Assembly (NCBI GenBank): GCA_039707655.1
Contig: CM077673.1
Span: forward strand, 2,304,001-2,368,000
Reading direction: 5' to 3'
DNA: 64,000 nt
DNA from: Elymus sibiricus
Taxonomy: Eukaryota > Streptophyta > Magnoliopsida > Poales > Poaceae
The notes under the pieces were generated by a model. It searched no databases and was not told the origin of the DNA. It worked only from the letters and a program-made list of their open reading frames with translations. Positions within the stretch are counted from its first letter, which is position 1. The number at the start of each line of letters is the position of its first letter. Positions 1-10,710 of the stretch are shown one piece after another. Position numbers and translations under genes: made by a program.

Positions 1-62
1 ACCTCGCCAAATCTAGCAGATTTTGTGTGTCCCGGCTAGTTTCCTATGCTATTACTCACTAA
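1..62 (+). repeat. Partial HOR unit: tail of a chimaeric marker monomer
   Basis: The window opens inside the last monomer of a unit. The text ccaaatctagcag followed by gtgtgtcccggctag is the same B17/B16 chimaera that ends the 7-mer and 8-mer units at 2783, 3730 and 6451. The unit cut off by the window edge was therefore probably another short 7- or 8-mer. Confidence 0.85.
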
Positions 63-180
63 TTTTGGGTCCCGGGGCGATCCAAACGTTCGGGGAACCC
101 CGGGGTCCGCATACGGGGACCTGGCCAAAACTCGCAGATTTGGTCCATTCTTACCAGTTTTATATGCTATTATTCAATGG
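63..180 (+). repeat. Class A reference monomer A1 (HOR start marker)
   Basis: 118 bp. It contains cccgggg, aaacgttcggggaaccccgg, gtccgcatac and ctggccaaaactcgcag, then a pyrimidine-rich tail ending tattcaatgg in this copy (tattcactgg in others). gcatac and ctggcc occur almost only in A1; in this unit type the neighbouring B2 also carries ctggcc. A1 follows the B16 marker at nearly every HOR boundary, so it fixes the unit phase used here. Four GGGG runs lie at 74-77, 92-95, 102-105 and 115-118. Confidence 0.93.
88..104 (+). other. CENP-B-box-like 17-mer (8 of 9 core positions)
   Basis: Against the published core nTTCGnnnnAnnCGGGn, this site matches TTCG (89-92), A (97), C (100) and two of the last three G positions (102-103). 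Base 101 is C where the core has G. The same arrangement recurs in most A monomers and in B monomers with cccgggg. The match is seen in the sequence. Binding by any CENP-B-like protein is not shown, and a GC-rich palindromic context makes a chance near-match plausible. Confidence 0.4.
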
Positions 181-200
181 TTTTTGGTAGTTGTGGCCGT

Positions 201-212
201 CCGAACGTTCGG
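201..212. other. Perfect 12-bp palindrome in class B monomers
   Basis: ccgaacgttcgg is its own reverse complement. It lies about 20 bases into many B monomers (B2, B3, B14, B17). Other B monomers carry ccaaacgttcgg or ccgaacattcgg, which each break one arm. Class A monomers carry ccaaacgttcgg and keep only the central AACGTT. A regularly spaced palindrome could bind a dimeric protein or extrude as a small cruciform, but nothing in the window shows either. Confidence 0.85.
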
Positions 213-1835
213 GGAAGCTCGGGATGCGGTTACGGGGACCTGGCCAAAACTCGCAGATTTGGTCCATTCTTACCAGTTTTCTATGCTATTATTCACTGGT
301 TTTCGGTAGTTGTGGTCGTCCGAACGTTCGGGGAAGCTCGGGATGCGGTTACGGGGACCTCGCCAAAACTAACAAATTTTGTCTGTTCTAGCCAGTTTTC
401 TATGCTATTACTCACTGATTTTGGGTCCCGGGGTGATCCAAACGTTCGGGGAACCCCGAGGTCCGCTTACGGGGACTTCGCCAAAACTCGCAGATTTTTC
501 CATTCTTACCAGTTTTCTGTGCTATTATTCACTGTTTTTTGGTTGTCGTGGTCGTCCAAACGTTCGGGGAAGCCCGTGGACCGGTTACGGGGACCTCGCC
601 AAAACTCACAGATTTGGTCCATTCTTACCTGTTTTCTATGCTATTACTCAGTGATTTTGGTTCCCGAGGCGATCCAAATGTTCGGGGAACCCCGGAGTCC
701 GCTTACTGGGACCTCGCCAAAACTCGCAGATTTTGTCCATTCTGACCAGATTTCTATGATATTATTCACTGTTTTTTTGTTGTCGTGGTCGTCCGAACAT
801 TCGGGGAAGCCCGTGGACCGGTTACGGGGACCTCGCCAAAGTAGCAGATTTTGCCTGTTCTGGCCAGTTTTCTATGCTACTACTCACTAATTTTGGGTCT
901 CGGGGCGATCCAAAAGTTCGGGAAACCCCGGGGTCTGCTTACGAGCACCTCGCCAAAACTCGCAGATTTGGTCCATTCTGACCAGTTTTCTATGCTATTA
1001 CTCATTGATTTTGGGTCCCGGGGTGATCCAAACATTCGGGGAACCCCGGGGTCCGCTTACGGGGACTTCGCCAAAACTCGTAGATTTGGTCCGTTCTTAC
1101 CAGTTTTCTGTGCTATTATTCACTGTTTTTTGGTTGTCGTGGTCGTCCAAACGTTCGGGGAAGCCCGTGGACCGGTTACGGGGACCTCGCCAAAACTCAC
1201 AGATTTGGTCCATTCTTACCTGTTTTCTATGCTATTACTCAGTGATTTTGGTTCCCGAGGCGATCCAAATGTTCGGGGAACCCCGGAGTCCGCTTACTGG
1301 GACCTCGCCAAAACTCGCAGATTTTGTCCATTCTGACCAGATTTCTATGCTATTATTCACTGTTTTTTTGTTGTCGTGGTCGTCCGAACATTCGGGGAAG
1401 CCCGTGGACCGGTTACGGGGACCTCGCCAAACTAGCAGATTTTGCCTGTTCTGGCCAGTTTTCTATGCTACTACTCACTAATTTTGGGTCTCGGGGCGAT
1501 CCAAAAGTTCGGGAAACCCCGGGGTCTGCTTACGAGCACCTCGCCAAAACTCGCAGATTTGGTCCATTCTTACCAGTTTTCTAAGCTATTATTCACTGTT
1601 TTTTGGTGGTTGTGGTCGTCCGAACGTTCGGGGAAGCCCGGGGTCCGGTTACGGGGACCTCGCAAAAACTCGAAGATTTGGTCCATTCTTACCAATTTTC
1701 TATGCTATTACTCACTCATTTTGGGTCCCGGGGCGATCCAAATGTTCGGGGAACCCCGGGGTCCGCTTATGGGGAGCTCGCCAAAACTCGCAGATTTTGT
1801 CCATTCTGACCAGATTTCTATGCTATCATTCACTG

Positions 1836-1955
1836 TTTTTCGGTAGTCGTGGTCGTCCGAACATTCGGGGAAGCCCGGGGTGCGGTTACGGGGACCTCGC
1901 CAAAACTAGCAGATTTTGTGTGTCCCGGCTAGTTTCCTATGCTATTACTCACTAA
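1836..1955 (+). repeat. Class B marker monomer B16 (HOR end marker)
   Basis: 120 bp. The head is tttttcggtagtcgtgg with gaacattcgg and gcccggggtgcgg. The tail contains the diagnostic gtgtgtcccggctagtttcc in place of the usual ccattcttaccagttttc. This tail occurs once per HOR unit and is immediately followed by A1. It is missing at only two unit junctions in the window, 41221/41222 and 47717/47718. Confidence 0.95.
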
Positions 1956-2783
1956 TTTTGGGTCCCGGGGCGATCCAAACGTTCGGGGAACCCCGGGGTC
2001 CGCATACGGGGACCTGGCCAAAACTCGCAGATTTGGTCCATTCTTACCAGTTTTCTATGCTATTATTCACTGGTTTTCGGTAGTTGTGGTCGTCCGAACG
2101 TTCGGGGAAGCTCGGGATGCGGTTACGGGGACCTCGCCAAAACTAACAAATTTTGTCTGTTCCAGCCAGTTTTCTATGCTATTACTCACTGATTTTGGGT
2201 CCCGGGGTGATCCAAACGTTCGGGGAACCCCGGGGTCCGCTTACGGGGACTTCGCCAAAACTCGCAGATTTTTCCATTCTTACCAGTTTTCTGTGCTATT
2301 ATTCACTGTTTTTTGGTTGTCGTGGTCGTCCAAACGTTCGGGGAAGCCCGTGGACCGGTTACGGGGACCTCGCCAAAACTCGCATATTTGGTCCATTCTT
2401 ACCAGTTTTCTATGCTATTACTCATTGATTTTGGGTCCCGGGGTGATCCAAACATTCGGGGAACCCCGCGGTCCGCTTACGGGGACTTCGACAAAACTCG
2501 TAGATTTGGTCCGTTCTTACCAGTTTTCTGTGCTATTATTCACTGTTTTTTGGTTGTCGTGGTCATCCAAACGTTCGGGGAAGCCCGTGGACCGGTTACG
2601 GGGACCTCGCCAAAACTCGCAGGTTTGGTCTATTCTTACCAGTTTTCTGTGCTATTATTCACTGTTTTTGGTTGTCGTGGTCGTCCGAACGTTCGGGGAA
2701 GCCCGTGGACCGGTTACGGGGACCTCGCCAAATCTAGCAGATTTTGTGTGTCCCGGCTAGTTTCCTATGCTATTACTCACTAA
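1956..2783 (+). repeat. 7-monomer HOR unit (828 bp), copy 1
   Basis: Order: A1-B3-A4-B5'-A9-B10-[B17/B16]. B5' is a B5 form with cgcatatttgg in place of cacagatttgg. A9 carries accccgcggtccgc and cgacaaaactcgtag. The unit equals the 10-mer at 8345-9527 minus three monomers (the interval from B17 into B16), closed by a chimaeric last monomer. A near-identical copy is at 5624-6451. Confidence 0.93.
2665..2783 (+). repeat. Chimaeric monomer B17/B16
   Basis: The head (tttttggttgtcgtggtcg, gaacgttcgg, gcccgtggaccgg) is B17. The tail (ctagcagattttgtgtgtcc) is B16. The switch lies in the shared acctcgccaaa block and leaves a private aaatctag. In the 10-mer at 8345-9527 these two monomers are separated by B14 and A15, so this is what a homologous deletion between B17 and B16 would produce. 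The same chimaera ends units at 3612-3730 and 6333-6451 and starts the window at base 1. Confidence 0.88.
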
Positions 2784-3730
2784 TTTTGGGTCCCGGGGCG
2801 ATCCAAACGTTCGGGGAACCCCGGGGTCCGCATACGGGGACCTGGCCAAAACTCGCAGATTTGGTCCATTCTTACCAGTTTTATATGCTATTATTCAATG
2901 GTTTTTGGTAGTTGTGGCCGTCCGAACGTTCGGGGAAGCTCGGGATGCGGTTACGGGGACCTGGCCAAAACTCGCAGATTTGGTCCATTCTTACCAGTTT
3001 TCTATGCTATTATTCACTGGTTTTCGGTAGTTGTGGTCGTCCGAACGTTCGGGGAAGCTCGGGATGCGGTTACGGGGACCTCGCCAAAACTAACAAATTT
3101 TGTCTGTTCCAGCCAGTTTTCTATGCTATTACTCACTGATTTTGGGTCCCGGGGTGATCCAAACGTTCGGGGAACCCCGGGGTCCGCTTACGGGGACTTC
3201 GCCAAAACTCGCAGATTTTTCCATTCTTACCAGTTTTCTGTGCTATTATTCACTGTTTTTTGGTTGTCGTGGTCGTCCAAACGTTCGGGGAAGCCCGTGG
3301 ACCGGTTACGGGGACCTCGCCAAAACTCGCATATTTGGTCCATTCTTACCAGTTTTCTATGCTATTACTCATTGATTTTGGGTCCCGGGGTGATCCAAAC
3401 ATTCGGGGAACCCCGCGGTCCGCTTACGGGGACTTCGACAAAACTCGTAGATTTGGTCCGTTCTTACCAGTTTTCTGTGCTATTATTCACTGTTTTTTGG
3501 TTGTCGTGGTCATCCAAACGTTCGGGGAAGCCCGTGGACCGGTTACGGGGACCTCGCCAAAACTCGCAGGTTTGGTCTATTCTTACCAGTTTTCTGTGCT
3601 ATTATTCACTGTTTTTGGTTGTCGTGGTCGTCCGAACGTTCGGGGAAGCCCGTGGACCGGTTACGGGGACCTCGCCAAATCTAGCAGATTTTGTGTGTCC
3701 CGGCTAGTTTCCTATGCTATTACTCACTAA
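2784..3730 (+). repeat. 8-monomer HOR unit (947 bp)
   Basis: Order: A1-B2-B3-A4-B5'-A9-B10-[B17/B16]. It is the 7-mer with the extra B2 that the 16-mers also have. Its A1-B2-B3 start matches the 16-mer (tatatgc, ttgtggccg) and its A4-to-end part matches the 7-mer, so it looks like a crossover product of its two neighbours. It is the only complete 8-mer in the window. Confidence 0.92.
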
Positions 3731-5623
3731 TTTTGGGTCCCGGGGCGATCCAAACGTTCGGGGAACCCCGGGGTCCGCATACGGGGACCTGGCCAAAACT
3801 CGCAGATTTGGTCCATTCTTACCAGTTTTATATGCTATTATTCAATGGTTTTTGGTAGTTGTGGCCGTCCGAACGTTCGGGGAAGCTCGGGATGCGGTTA
3901 CGGGGACCTGGCCAAAACTCGCAGATTTGGTCCATTCTTACCAGTTTTCTATGCTATTATTCACTGGTTTTCGGTAGTTGTGGTCGTCCGAACGTTCGGG
4001 GAAGCTCGGGATGCGGTTACGGGGACCTCGCCAAAACTAACAAATTTTGTCTGTTCTAGCCAGTTTTCTATGCTATTACTCACTGATTTTGGGTCCCGGG
4101 GTGATCCAAACGTTCGGGGAACCCCGAGGTCCGCTTACGGGGACTTCGCCAAAACTCGCAGATTTTTCCATTCTTACCAGTTTTCTGTGCTATTATTCAC
4201 TGTTTTTTGGTTGTCGTGGTCGTCCAAACGTTCGGGGAAGCCCGTGGACCGGTTACGGGGACCTCGCCAAAACTCACAGATTTGGTCCATTCTTACCTGT
4301 TTTCTATGCTATTACTCAGTGATTTTGGTTCCCGAGGCGATCCAAATGTTCGGGGAACCCCGGAGTCCGCTTACTGGGACCTCGCCAAAACTCGCAGATT
4401 TTGTCCATTCTGACCAGATTTCTATGATATTATTCACTGTTTTTTTGTTGTCGTGGTCGTCCGAACATTCGGGGAAGCCCGTGGACCGGTTACGGGGACC
4501 TCGCCAAAGTAGCAGATTTTGCCTGTTCTGGCCAGTTTTCTATGCTACTACTCACTAATTTTGGGTCTCGGGGCGATCCAAAAGTTCGGGAAACCCCGGG
4601 GTCTGCTTACGAGCACCTCGCCAAAACTCGCAGATTTGGTCCATTCTGACCAGTTTTCTATGCTATTACTCATTGATTTTGGGTCCCGGGGTGATCCAAA
4701 CATTCGGGGAACCCCGGGGTCCGCTTACGGGGACTTCGCCAAAACTCGTAGATTTGGTCCGTTCTTACCAGTTTTCTGTGCTATTATTCACTGTTTTTTG
4801 GTTGTCGTGGTCGTCCAAACGTTCGGGGAAGCCCGTGGACCGGTTACGGGGACCTCGCCAAAACTCACAGATTTGGTCCATTCTTACCTGTTTTCTATGC
4901 TATTACTCAGTGATTTTGGTTCCCGAGGCGATCCAAATGTTCGGGGAACCCCGGAGTCCGCTTACTGGGACCTCGCCAAAACTCGCAGATTTTGTCCATT
5001 CTGACCAGATTTCTATGCTATTATTCACTGTTTTTTTGTTGTCGTGGTCGTCCGAACATTCGGGGAAGCCCGTGGACCGGTTACGGGGACCTCGCCAAAC
5101 TAGCAGATTTTGCCTGTTCTGGCCAGTTTTCTATGCTACTACTCACTAATTTTGGGTCTCGGGGCGATCCAAAAGTTCGGGAAACCCCGGGGTCTGCTTA
5201 CGAGCACCTCGCCAAAACTCGCAGATTTGGTCCATTCTTACCAGTTTTCTAAGCTATTATTCACTGTTTTTTGGTGGTTGTGGTCGTCCGAACGTTCGGG
5301 GAAGCCCGGGGTCCGGTTACGGGGACCTCGCAAAAACTCGAAGATTTGGTCCATTCTTACCAATTTTCTATGCTATTACTCACTCATTTTGGGTCCCGGG
5401 GCGATCCAAATGTTCGGGGAACCCCGGGGTCCGCTTATGGGGAGCTCGCCAAAACTCGCAGATTTTGTCCATTCTGACCAGATTTCTATGCTATCATTCA
5501 CTGTTTTTCGGTAGTCGTGGTCGTCCGAACATTCGGGGAAGCCCGGGGTGCGGTTACGGGGACCTCGCCAAAACTAGCAGATTTTGTGTGTCCCGGCTAG
5601 TTTCCTATGCTATTACTCACTAA
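3731..5623 (+). repeat. 16-monomer HOR unit (1,893 bp), copy 2
   Basis: Same monomer order and same private variants as 63-1955, including ccaaagtagcag in the first B7 (4500-4515), tatgatatt in the first A6, and gttctagcc in B3. By eye the two copies are almost base-for-base identical, which implies recent duplication of a block at least this long. Confidence 0.94.
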
Positions 5624-6451
5624 TTTTGGGTCCCGGGGCGATCCAAACGTTCGGGGAACCCCGGGGTCCGCATACGGGGACCTGGCCAAAACTCGCAGAT
5701 TTGGTCCATTCTTACCAGTTTTCTATGCTATTATTCACTGGTTTTCGGTAGTTGTGGTCGTCCGAACGTTCGGGGAAGCTCGGGATGCGGTTACGGGGAC
5801 CTCGCCAAAACTAACAAATTTTGTCTGTTCCAGCCAGTTTTCTATGCTATTACTCACTGATTTTGGGTCCCGGGGTGATCCAAACGTTCGGGGAACCCCG
5901 GGGTCCGCTTACGGGGACTTCGCCAAAACTCGCAGATTTTTCCATTCTTACCAGTTTTCTGTGCTATTATTCACTGTTTTTTGGTTGTCGTGGTCGTCCA
6001 AACGTTCGGGGAAGCCCGTGGACCGGTTACGGGGACCTCGCCAAAACTCGCATATTTGGTCCATTCTTACCAGTTTTCTATGCTATTACTCATTGATTTT
6101 GGGTCCCGGGGTGATCCAAACATTCGGGGAACCCCGCGGTCCGCTTACGGGGACTTCGACAAAACTCGTAGATTTGGTCCGTTCTTACCAGTTTTCTGTG
6201 CTATTATTCACTGTTTTTTGGTTGTCGTGGTCATCCAAACGTTCGGGGAAGCCCGTGGACCGGTTACGGGGACCTCGCCAAAACTCGCAGGTTTGGTCTA
6301 TTCTTACCAGTTTTCTGTGCTATTATTCACTGTTTTTGGTTGTCGTGGTCGTCCGAACGTTCGGGGAAGCCCGTGGACCGGTTACGGGGACCTCGCCAAA
6401 TCTAGCAGATTTTGTGTGTCCCGGCTAGTTTCCTATGCTATTACTCACTAA
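5624..6451 (+). repeat. 7-monomer HOR unit (828 bp), copy 2
   Basis: Same order and same B17/B16 chimaera as 1956-2783. With the preceding 16-mer it forms a 2,721-bp pair (3731-6451) that repeats the pair at 63-2783, so the duplicated segment included both units. Confidence 0.93.
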
Positions 6452-8344
6452 TTTTGGGTCCCGGGGCGATCCAAACGTTCGGGGAACCCCGGGGTCCGCA
6501 TACGGGGACCTGGCCAAAACTCGCAGATTTGGTCCATTCTTACCAGTTTTATATGCTATTATTCAATGGTTTTTGGTAGTTGTGGCCGTCCGAACGTTCG
6601 GGGAAGCTCGGGATGCGGTTACGGGGACCTGGCCAAAACTCGCAGATTTGGTCCATTCTTACCAGTTTTCTATGCTATTATTCACTGGTTTTCGGTAGTT
6701 GTGGTCGTCCGAACGTTCGGGGAAGCTCGGGATGCGGTTACGGGGACCTCGCCAAAACTAACAAATTTTGTCTGTTCTAGCCAGTTTTCTATGCTATTAC
6801 TCACTGATTTTGGGTCCCGGGGTGATCCAAACGTTCGGGGAACCCCGAGGTCCGCTTACGGGGACTTCGCCAAAACTCGCAGATTTTTCCATTCTTACCA
6901 GTTTTCTGTGCTATTATTCACTGTTTTTTGGTTGTCGTGGTCGTCCAAACGTTCGGGGAAGCCCGTGGACCGGTTACGGGGACCTCGCCAAAACTCACAG
7001 ATTTGGTCCATTCTTACCTGTTTTCTATGCTATTACTCAGTGATTTTGGTTCCCGAGGCGATCCAAATGTTCGGGGAACCCCGGAGTCCGCATACTGGGA
7101 CCTCGCCAAAACTCGCAGATTTTGTCCATTCTGACCAGATTTCTATGATATTATTCACTGTTTTTTTGTTGTCGTGGTCGTCCGAACATTCGGGGAAGCC
7201 CGTGGACCGGTTACGGGGACCTCGCCAAAGTAGCAGATTTTGCCTGTTCTGGCCAGTTTTCTATGCTACTACTCACTAATTTTGGGTCTCGGGGCGATCC
7301 AAAAGTTCGGGAAACCCCGGGGTCTGCTTACGAGCACCTCGCCAAAACTCGCAGATTTGGTCCATTCTGACCAGTTTTCTATGCTATTACTCATTGATTT
7401 TGGGTCCCGGGGTGATCCAAACATTCGGGGAACCCCGGGGTCCGCTTACGGGGACTTCGCCAAAACTCGTAGATTTGGTCCGTTCTTACCAGTTTTCTGT
7501 GCTATTATTCACTGTTTTTTGGTTGTCGTGGTCGTCCAAACGTTCGGGGAAGCCCGTGGACCGGTTACGGGGACCTCGCCAAAACTCACAGATTTGGTCC
7601 ATTCTTACCTGTTTTCTATGCTATTACTCAGTGATTTTGGTTCCCGAGGCGATCCAAATGTTCGGGGAACCCCGGAGTCCGCTTACTGGGACCTCGCCAA
7701 AACTCGCAGATTTTGTCCATTCTGACCAGATTTCTATGCTATTATTCACTGTTTTTTTGTTGTCGTGGTCGTCCGAACATTCGGGGAAGCCCGTGGACCG
7801 GTTACGAGGACCTCGCCAAACTAGCAGATTTTGCCTGTTCTGGCCAGTTTTCTATGCTACTACTCACTAATTTTGGGTCTCGGGGCGATCCAAAAGTTCG
7901 GGAAACCCCGGGGTCTGCTTACGAGCACCTCGCCAAAACTCGCAGATTTGGTCCATTCTTACCAGTTTTCTAAGCTATTATTCACTGTTTTTTGGTGGTT
8001 GTGGTCGTCCGAACGTTCGGGGAAGCCCGGGGTCCGGTTACGGGGACCTCGCAAAAACTCGAAGATTTGGTCCATTCTTACCAATTTTCTATGCTATTAC
8101 TCACTCATTTTGGGTCCCGGGGCGATCCAAATGTTCGGGGAACCCCGGGGTCCGCTTATGGGGAGCTCGCCAAAACTCGCAGATTTTGTCCATTCTGACC
8201 AGATTTCTATGCTATCATTCACTGTTTTTCGGTAGTCGTGGTCGTCCGAACATTCGGGGAAGCCCGGGGTGCGGTTACGGGGACCTCGCCAAAACTAGCA
8301 GATTTTGTGTGTCCCGGCTAGTTTCCTATGCTATTACTCACTAA
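6452..8344 (+). repeat. 16-monomer HOR unit (1,893 bp), copy 3
   Basis: Third copy of the 16-mer. It differs from copies 1 and 2 by a few private bases: gtccgcatactggg in the first A6 (7081-7100) where the others have gtccgcttac, and gttacgaggacc in the second B7 (near 7801). The gttacgagg variant also appears at 39037-39045 and 45533-45541, in the 10-mers of the two 6.5-kb blocks, so sequence has been exchanged over more than 30 kb. Confidence 0.93.
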
Positions 8345-9527
8345 TTTTGGGTCCCGGGGCGATCCAAACGTTCGGGGAACCCCGGGGTCCGCATACGGGG
8401 ACCTGGCCAAAACTCGCAGATTTGGTCCATTCTTACCAGTTTTCTATGCTATTATTCACTGGTTTTCGGTAGTTGTGGTCGTCCGAACGTTCGGGGAAGC
8501 TCGGGATGCGGTTACGGGGACCTCGCCAAAACTAACAAATTTTGTCTGTTCCAGCCAGTTTTCTATGCTATTACTCACTGATTTTGGGTCCCGGGGTGAT
8601 CCAAACGTTCGGGGAACCCCGGGGTCCGCTTACGGGGACTTCGCCAAAACTCGCAGATTTTTCCATTCTTACCAGTTTTCTGTGCTATTATTCACTGTTT
8701 TTTGGTTGTCGTGGTCGTCCAAACGTTCAGGGAAGCCCGTGGACCGGTTACGGGGACCTCGCCAAAACTCGCATATTTGGTCCATTCTTACCAGTTTTCT
8801 ATGCTATTACTCATTGATTTTGGGTCCCGGGGTGATCCAAACATTCGGGGAACCCCGCGGTCCGCTTACGGGGACTTCGACAAAACTCGTAGATTTGGTC
8901 CGTTCTTACCAGTTTTCTGTGCTATTATTCACTGTTTTTTGGTTGTCGTGGTCATCCAAACGTTCGGGGAAGCCCGTGGACCGGTTACGGGGACCTCGCC
9001 AAAACTCGCAGGTTTGGTCTATTCTTACCAGTTTTCTGTGCTATTATTCACTGTTTTTGGTTGTCGTGGTCGTCCGAACGTTCGGGGAAGCCCGTGGACC
9101 GGTTACGGGGACCTCACCAAAACTCGCAGATTTGGTCCATTCTTACCAGTTTTCTAAGCTATTATTCACTTTTTTTGGTTGTCGTGGTCGTCCGAACGTT
9201 CGGGGAAGCCCGGGGTCCGGTTACGGGGACCTCGCAAAAACTCGAAGATTTGGTCCATTCTTACCAGTTTTCTATGCTATTACTCACTCATTTTGGGTCC
9301 CGGGGCGATCCAAATGTTCGGGGAACCCCGGGGTCCGCTTATCGGGAGCTCGCCAAAACTCGCAGATTTTGTCCATTCTGACTAGATTTCTATGCTATCA
9401 TTCACTGTTTTTCGGTTGTCGTGGTCGTCCGAACATTCGGGGAAGCCCGGGGTGCGGTTACGGGGACCTCGCCAAAACTAGCAGATTTTGTGTGTCCCGG
9501 CTAGTTTCCTATGCTATTACTCACTAA
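8345..9527 (+). repeat. 10-monomer HOR unit with a B-B-B run (1,183 bp)
   Basis: Order: A1-B3-A4-B5'-A9-B10-B17-B14-A15-B16, four A and six B, with three consecutive B monomers (B10, B17, B14). Its front half equals the 7-mer, and the complete B17-B14-A15-B16 end shows what the 7-mers have lost. The A15 carries gcttatcggg and the B16 starts ttttcggttgtcg. Related 10-mers lie at 36027, 37210, 42523 and 43706. Confidence 0.93.
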
Positions 9528-10710
9528 TTTTGGGTCCCGGGGCGATCCAAACGTTCGGGGAACCCCGGGGTCCGCATACGGGGACCTGGCCAAAACTCGC
9601 AGATTTGGTCCATTCTTACCAGTTTTCAATGCTATTATTCAATGGTTTTTGGTAGTTGTGGTCGTCCGAACGTTCGGGGAAGCTCGGGATGCGGTTACGG
9701 GGACCTCGCCAAAACTAACAAATTTTGTCTGTTCCAGCCAGTTTTCTATGCTATTACTCACTGATTTTGGGTCCCGGGGTGATCCAAACGTTCGGGGAAC
9801 CCCGGGGTCCGCTTACGGGGACTTCGCCAAAACTCGCAGATTTTTCCATTCTTACCAGTTTTCTGTGCTATTATTCACTGTTTTTTGGTTGTCGTGGTCG
9901 TCCAAACGTTCGGGGAAGCCCGTGGACCGGTTACGGGGACCTCGCCAAAACTCACAGATTTGGTCCATTCTTACCTGTTTTCTATGCTATTACTCAGTGA
10001 TTTTGGTTCCCGAGGCGATCCAAATGTTCGGGGAACCCCGGAGTCCGCTTACTGGGACCTCGCCAAAACTCGCAGATTTTGTCCATTCTGACCAGGTTTC
10101 TATGCTATTATTCACTGTTTTTTTGTTGTCGTGGTCGTCCGAACATTCGGGGAAGCCCGTGGACCGGTTACGGGGACCTCGCCAAACTAGCAGATTTTGC
10201 CTGTTCTGGCCAGTTTTCTATGCTACTACTCACAAATTTTGGGTCTCGGGGCGATCCAAAAGTTCGGGAAACCCCGGGGTCTGCTTACGAGCACCTCGCC
10301 AAAACTCGCAGATTTGGTCCATTCTTACCAGTTTTCTAAGCTATTATTCACTGTTTTTTGGTGGTTGTGGTCGTCCGAACGTTTGGGGAAGCCCGAGGTC
10401 CGGTTACGGGGACCTCGCAAAAACTCGAAGATTTGGTCCATTCTTACCAATTTTCTATGCTATTACTCACTCATTTTGGGTCCCGGGGCGATCCAAATGT
10501 TCGGGGAACCCCGGGGTCCGTTTATGGGGAGCTCGCCAAAACTCGCAGATTTTGTCCATTCTGACCAGATTTCTATGCTATCATTCACTGTTTTTCGGTA
10601 GTCGTGGTCGTCCGAACATTCGGGGAAGCCCGGGGTGCGGTTACGGGGACCTCGCCAAAACTAGCAGATTTTGTGTGTCCCGGCTAGTTTCCTATGCTAT
10701 TACTCACTAA
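9528..10710 (+). repeat. Strictly alternating 10-monomer HOR unit (1,183 bp)
   Basis: Order: A1-B2-A4-B5-A6-B7-A8-B14-A15-B16, five A-B dimers with no class break. It has the same length as its neighbour at 8345 but a different middle (A6-B7-A8 in place of A9-B10-B17). It is the simplest unit in the window and a reasonable ancestral form. A1 here ends tcaatgctattattcaatgg, and B14 carries gtttgggg and gcccgaggtccgg. Close relatives are at 38393-39575 and 44889-46071. Confidence 0.93.

Larger units (their letters stand above)
63..1955 (+). repeat. 16-monomer HOR unit (1,893 bp), copy 1
   Basis: Order: A1-B2-B3-A4-B5-A6-B7-A8-A9-B5-A6-B7-A8-B14-A15-B16. Eight A and eight B monomers alternate except at one B-B junction (299/300) and one A-A junction (1008/1009). 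The B5-A6-B7-A8 block is present twice (535-1008 and 1126-1598), separated by A9. The unit therefore looks like a shorter HOR expanded by an internal duplication. The first B7 carries ccaaagtagcag and the second ccaaactagcag, so the two blocks have begun to diverge. Copies are at 3731-5623 and 6452-8344. Confidence 0.95.

Noticed and set aside
81..95. Pol III B-box-like gatccaaac (one mismatch to GWTCRANNC) suggesting a tRNA- or SINE-derived monomer
   Set aside because: No A box at a suitable distance and no cloverleaf could be drawn. T runs at the start of B monomers could act as Pol III terminators, but alone they are not evidence.
1836..1955. gtgtgtcccggctag of B16 as a separate inserted element
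   Set aside because: B16 keeps the normal monomer length (120 bp) and normal flanks, so the segment is a diverged version of the usual tail, not an insertion.
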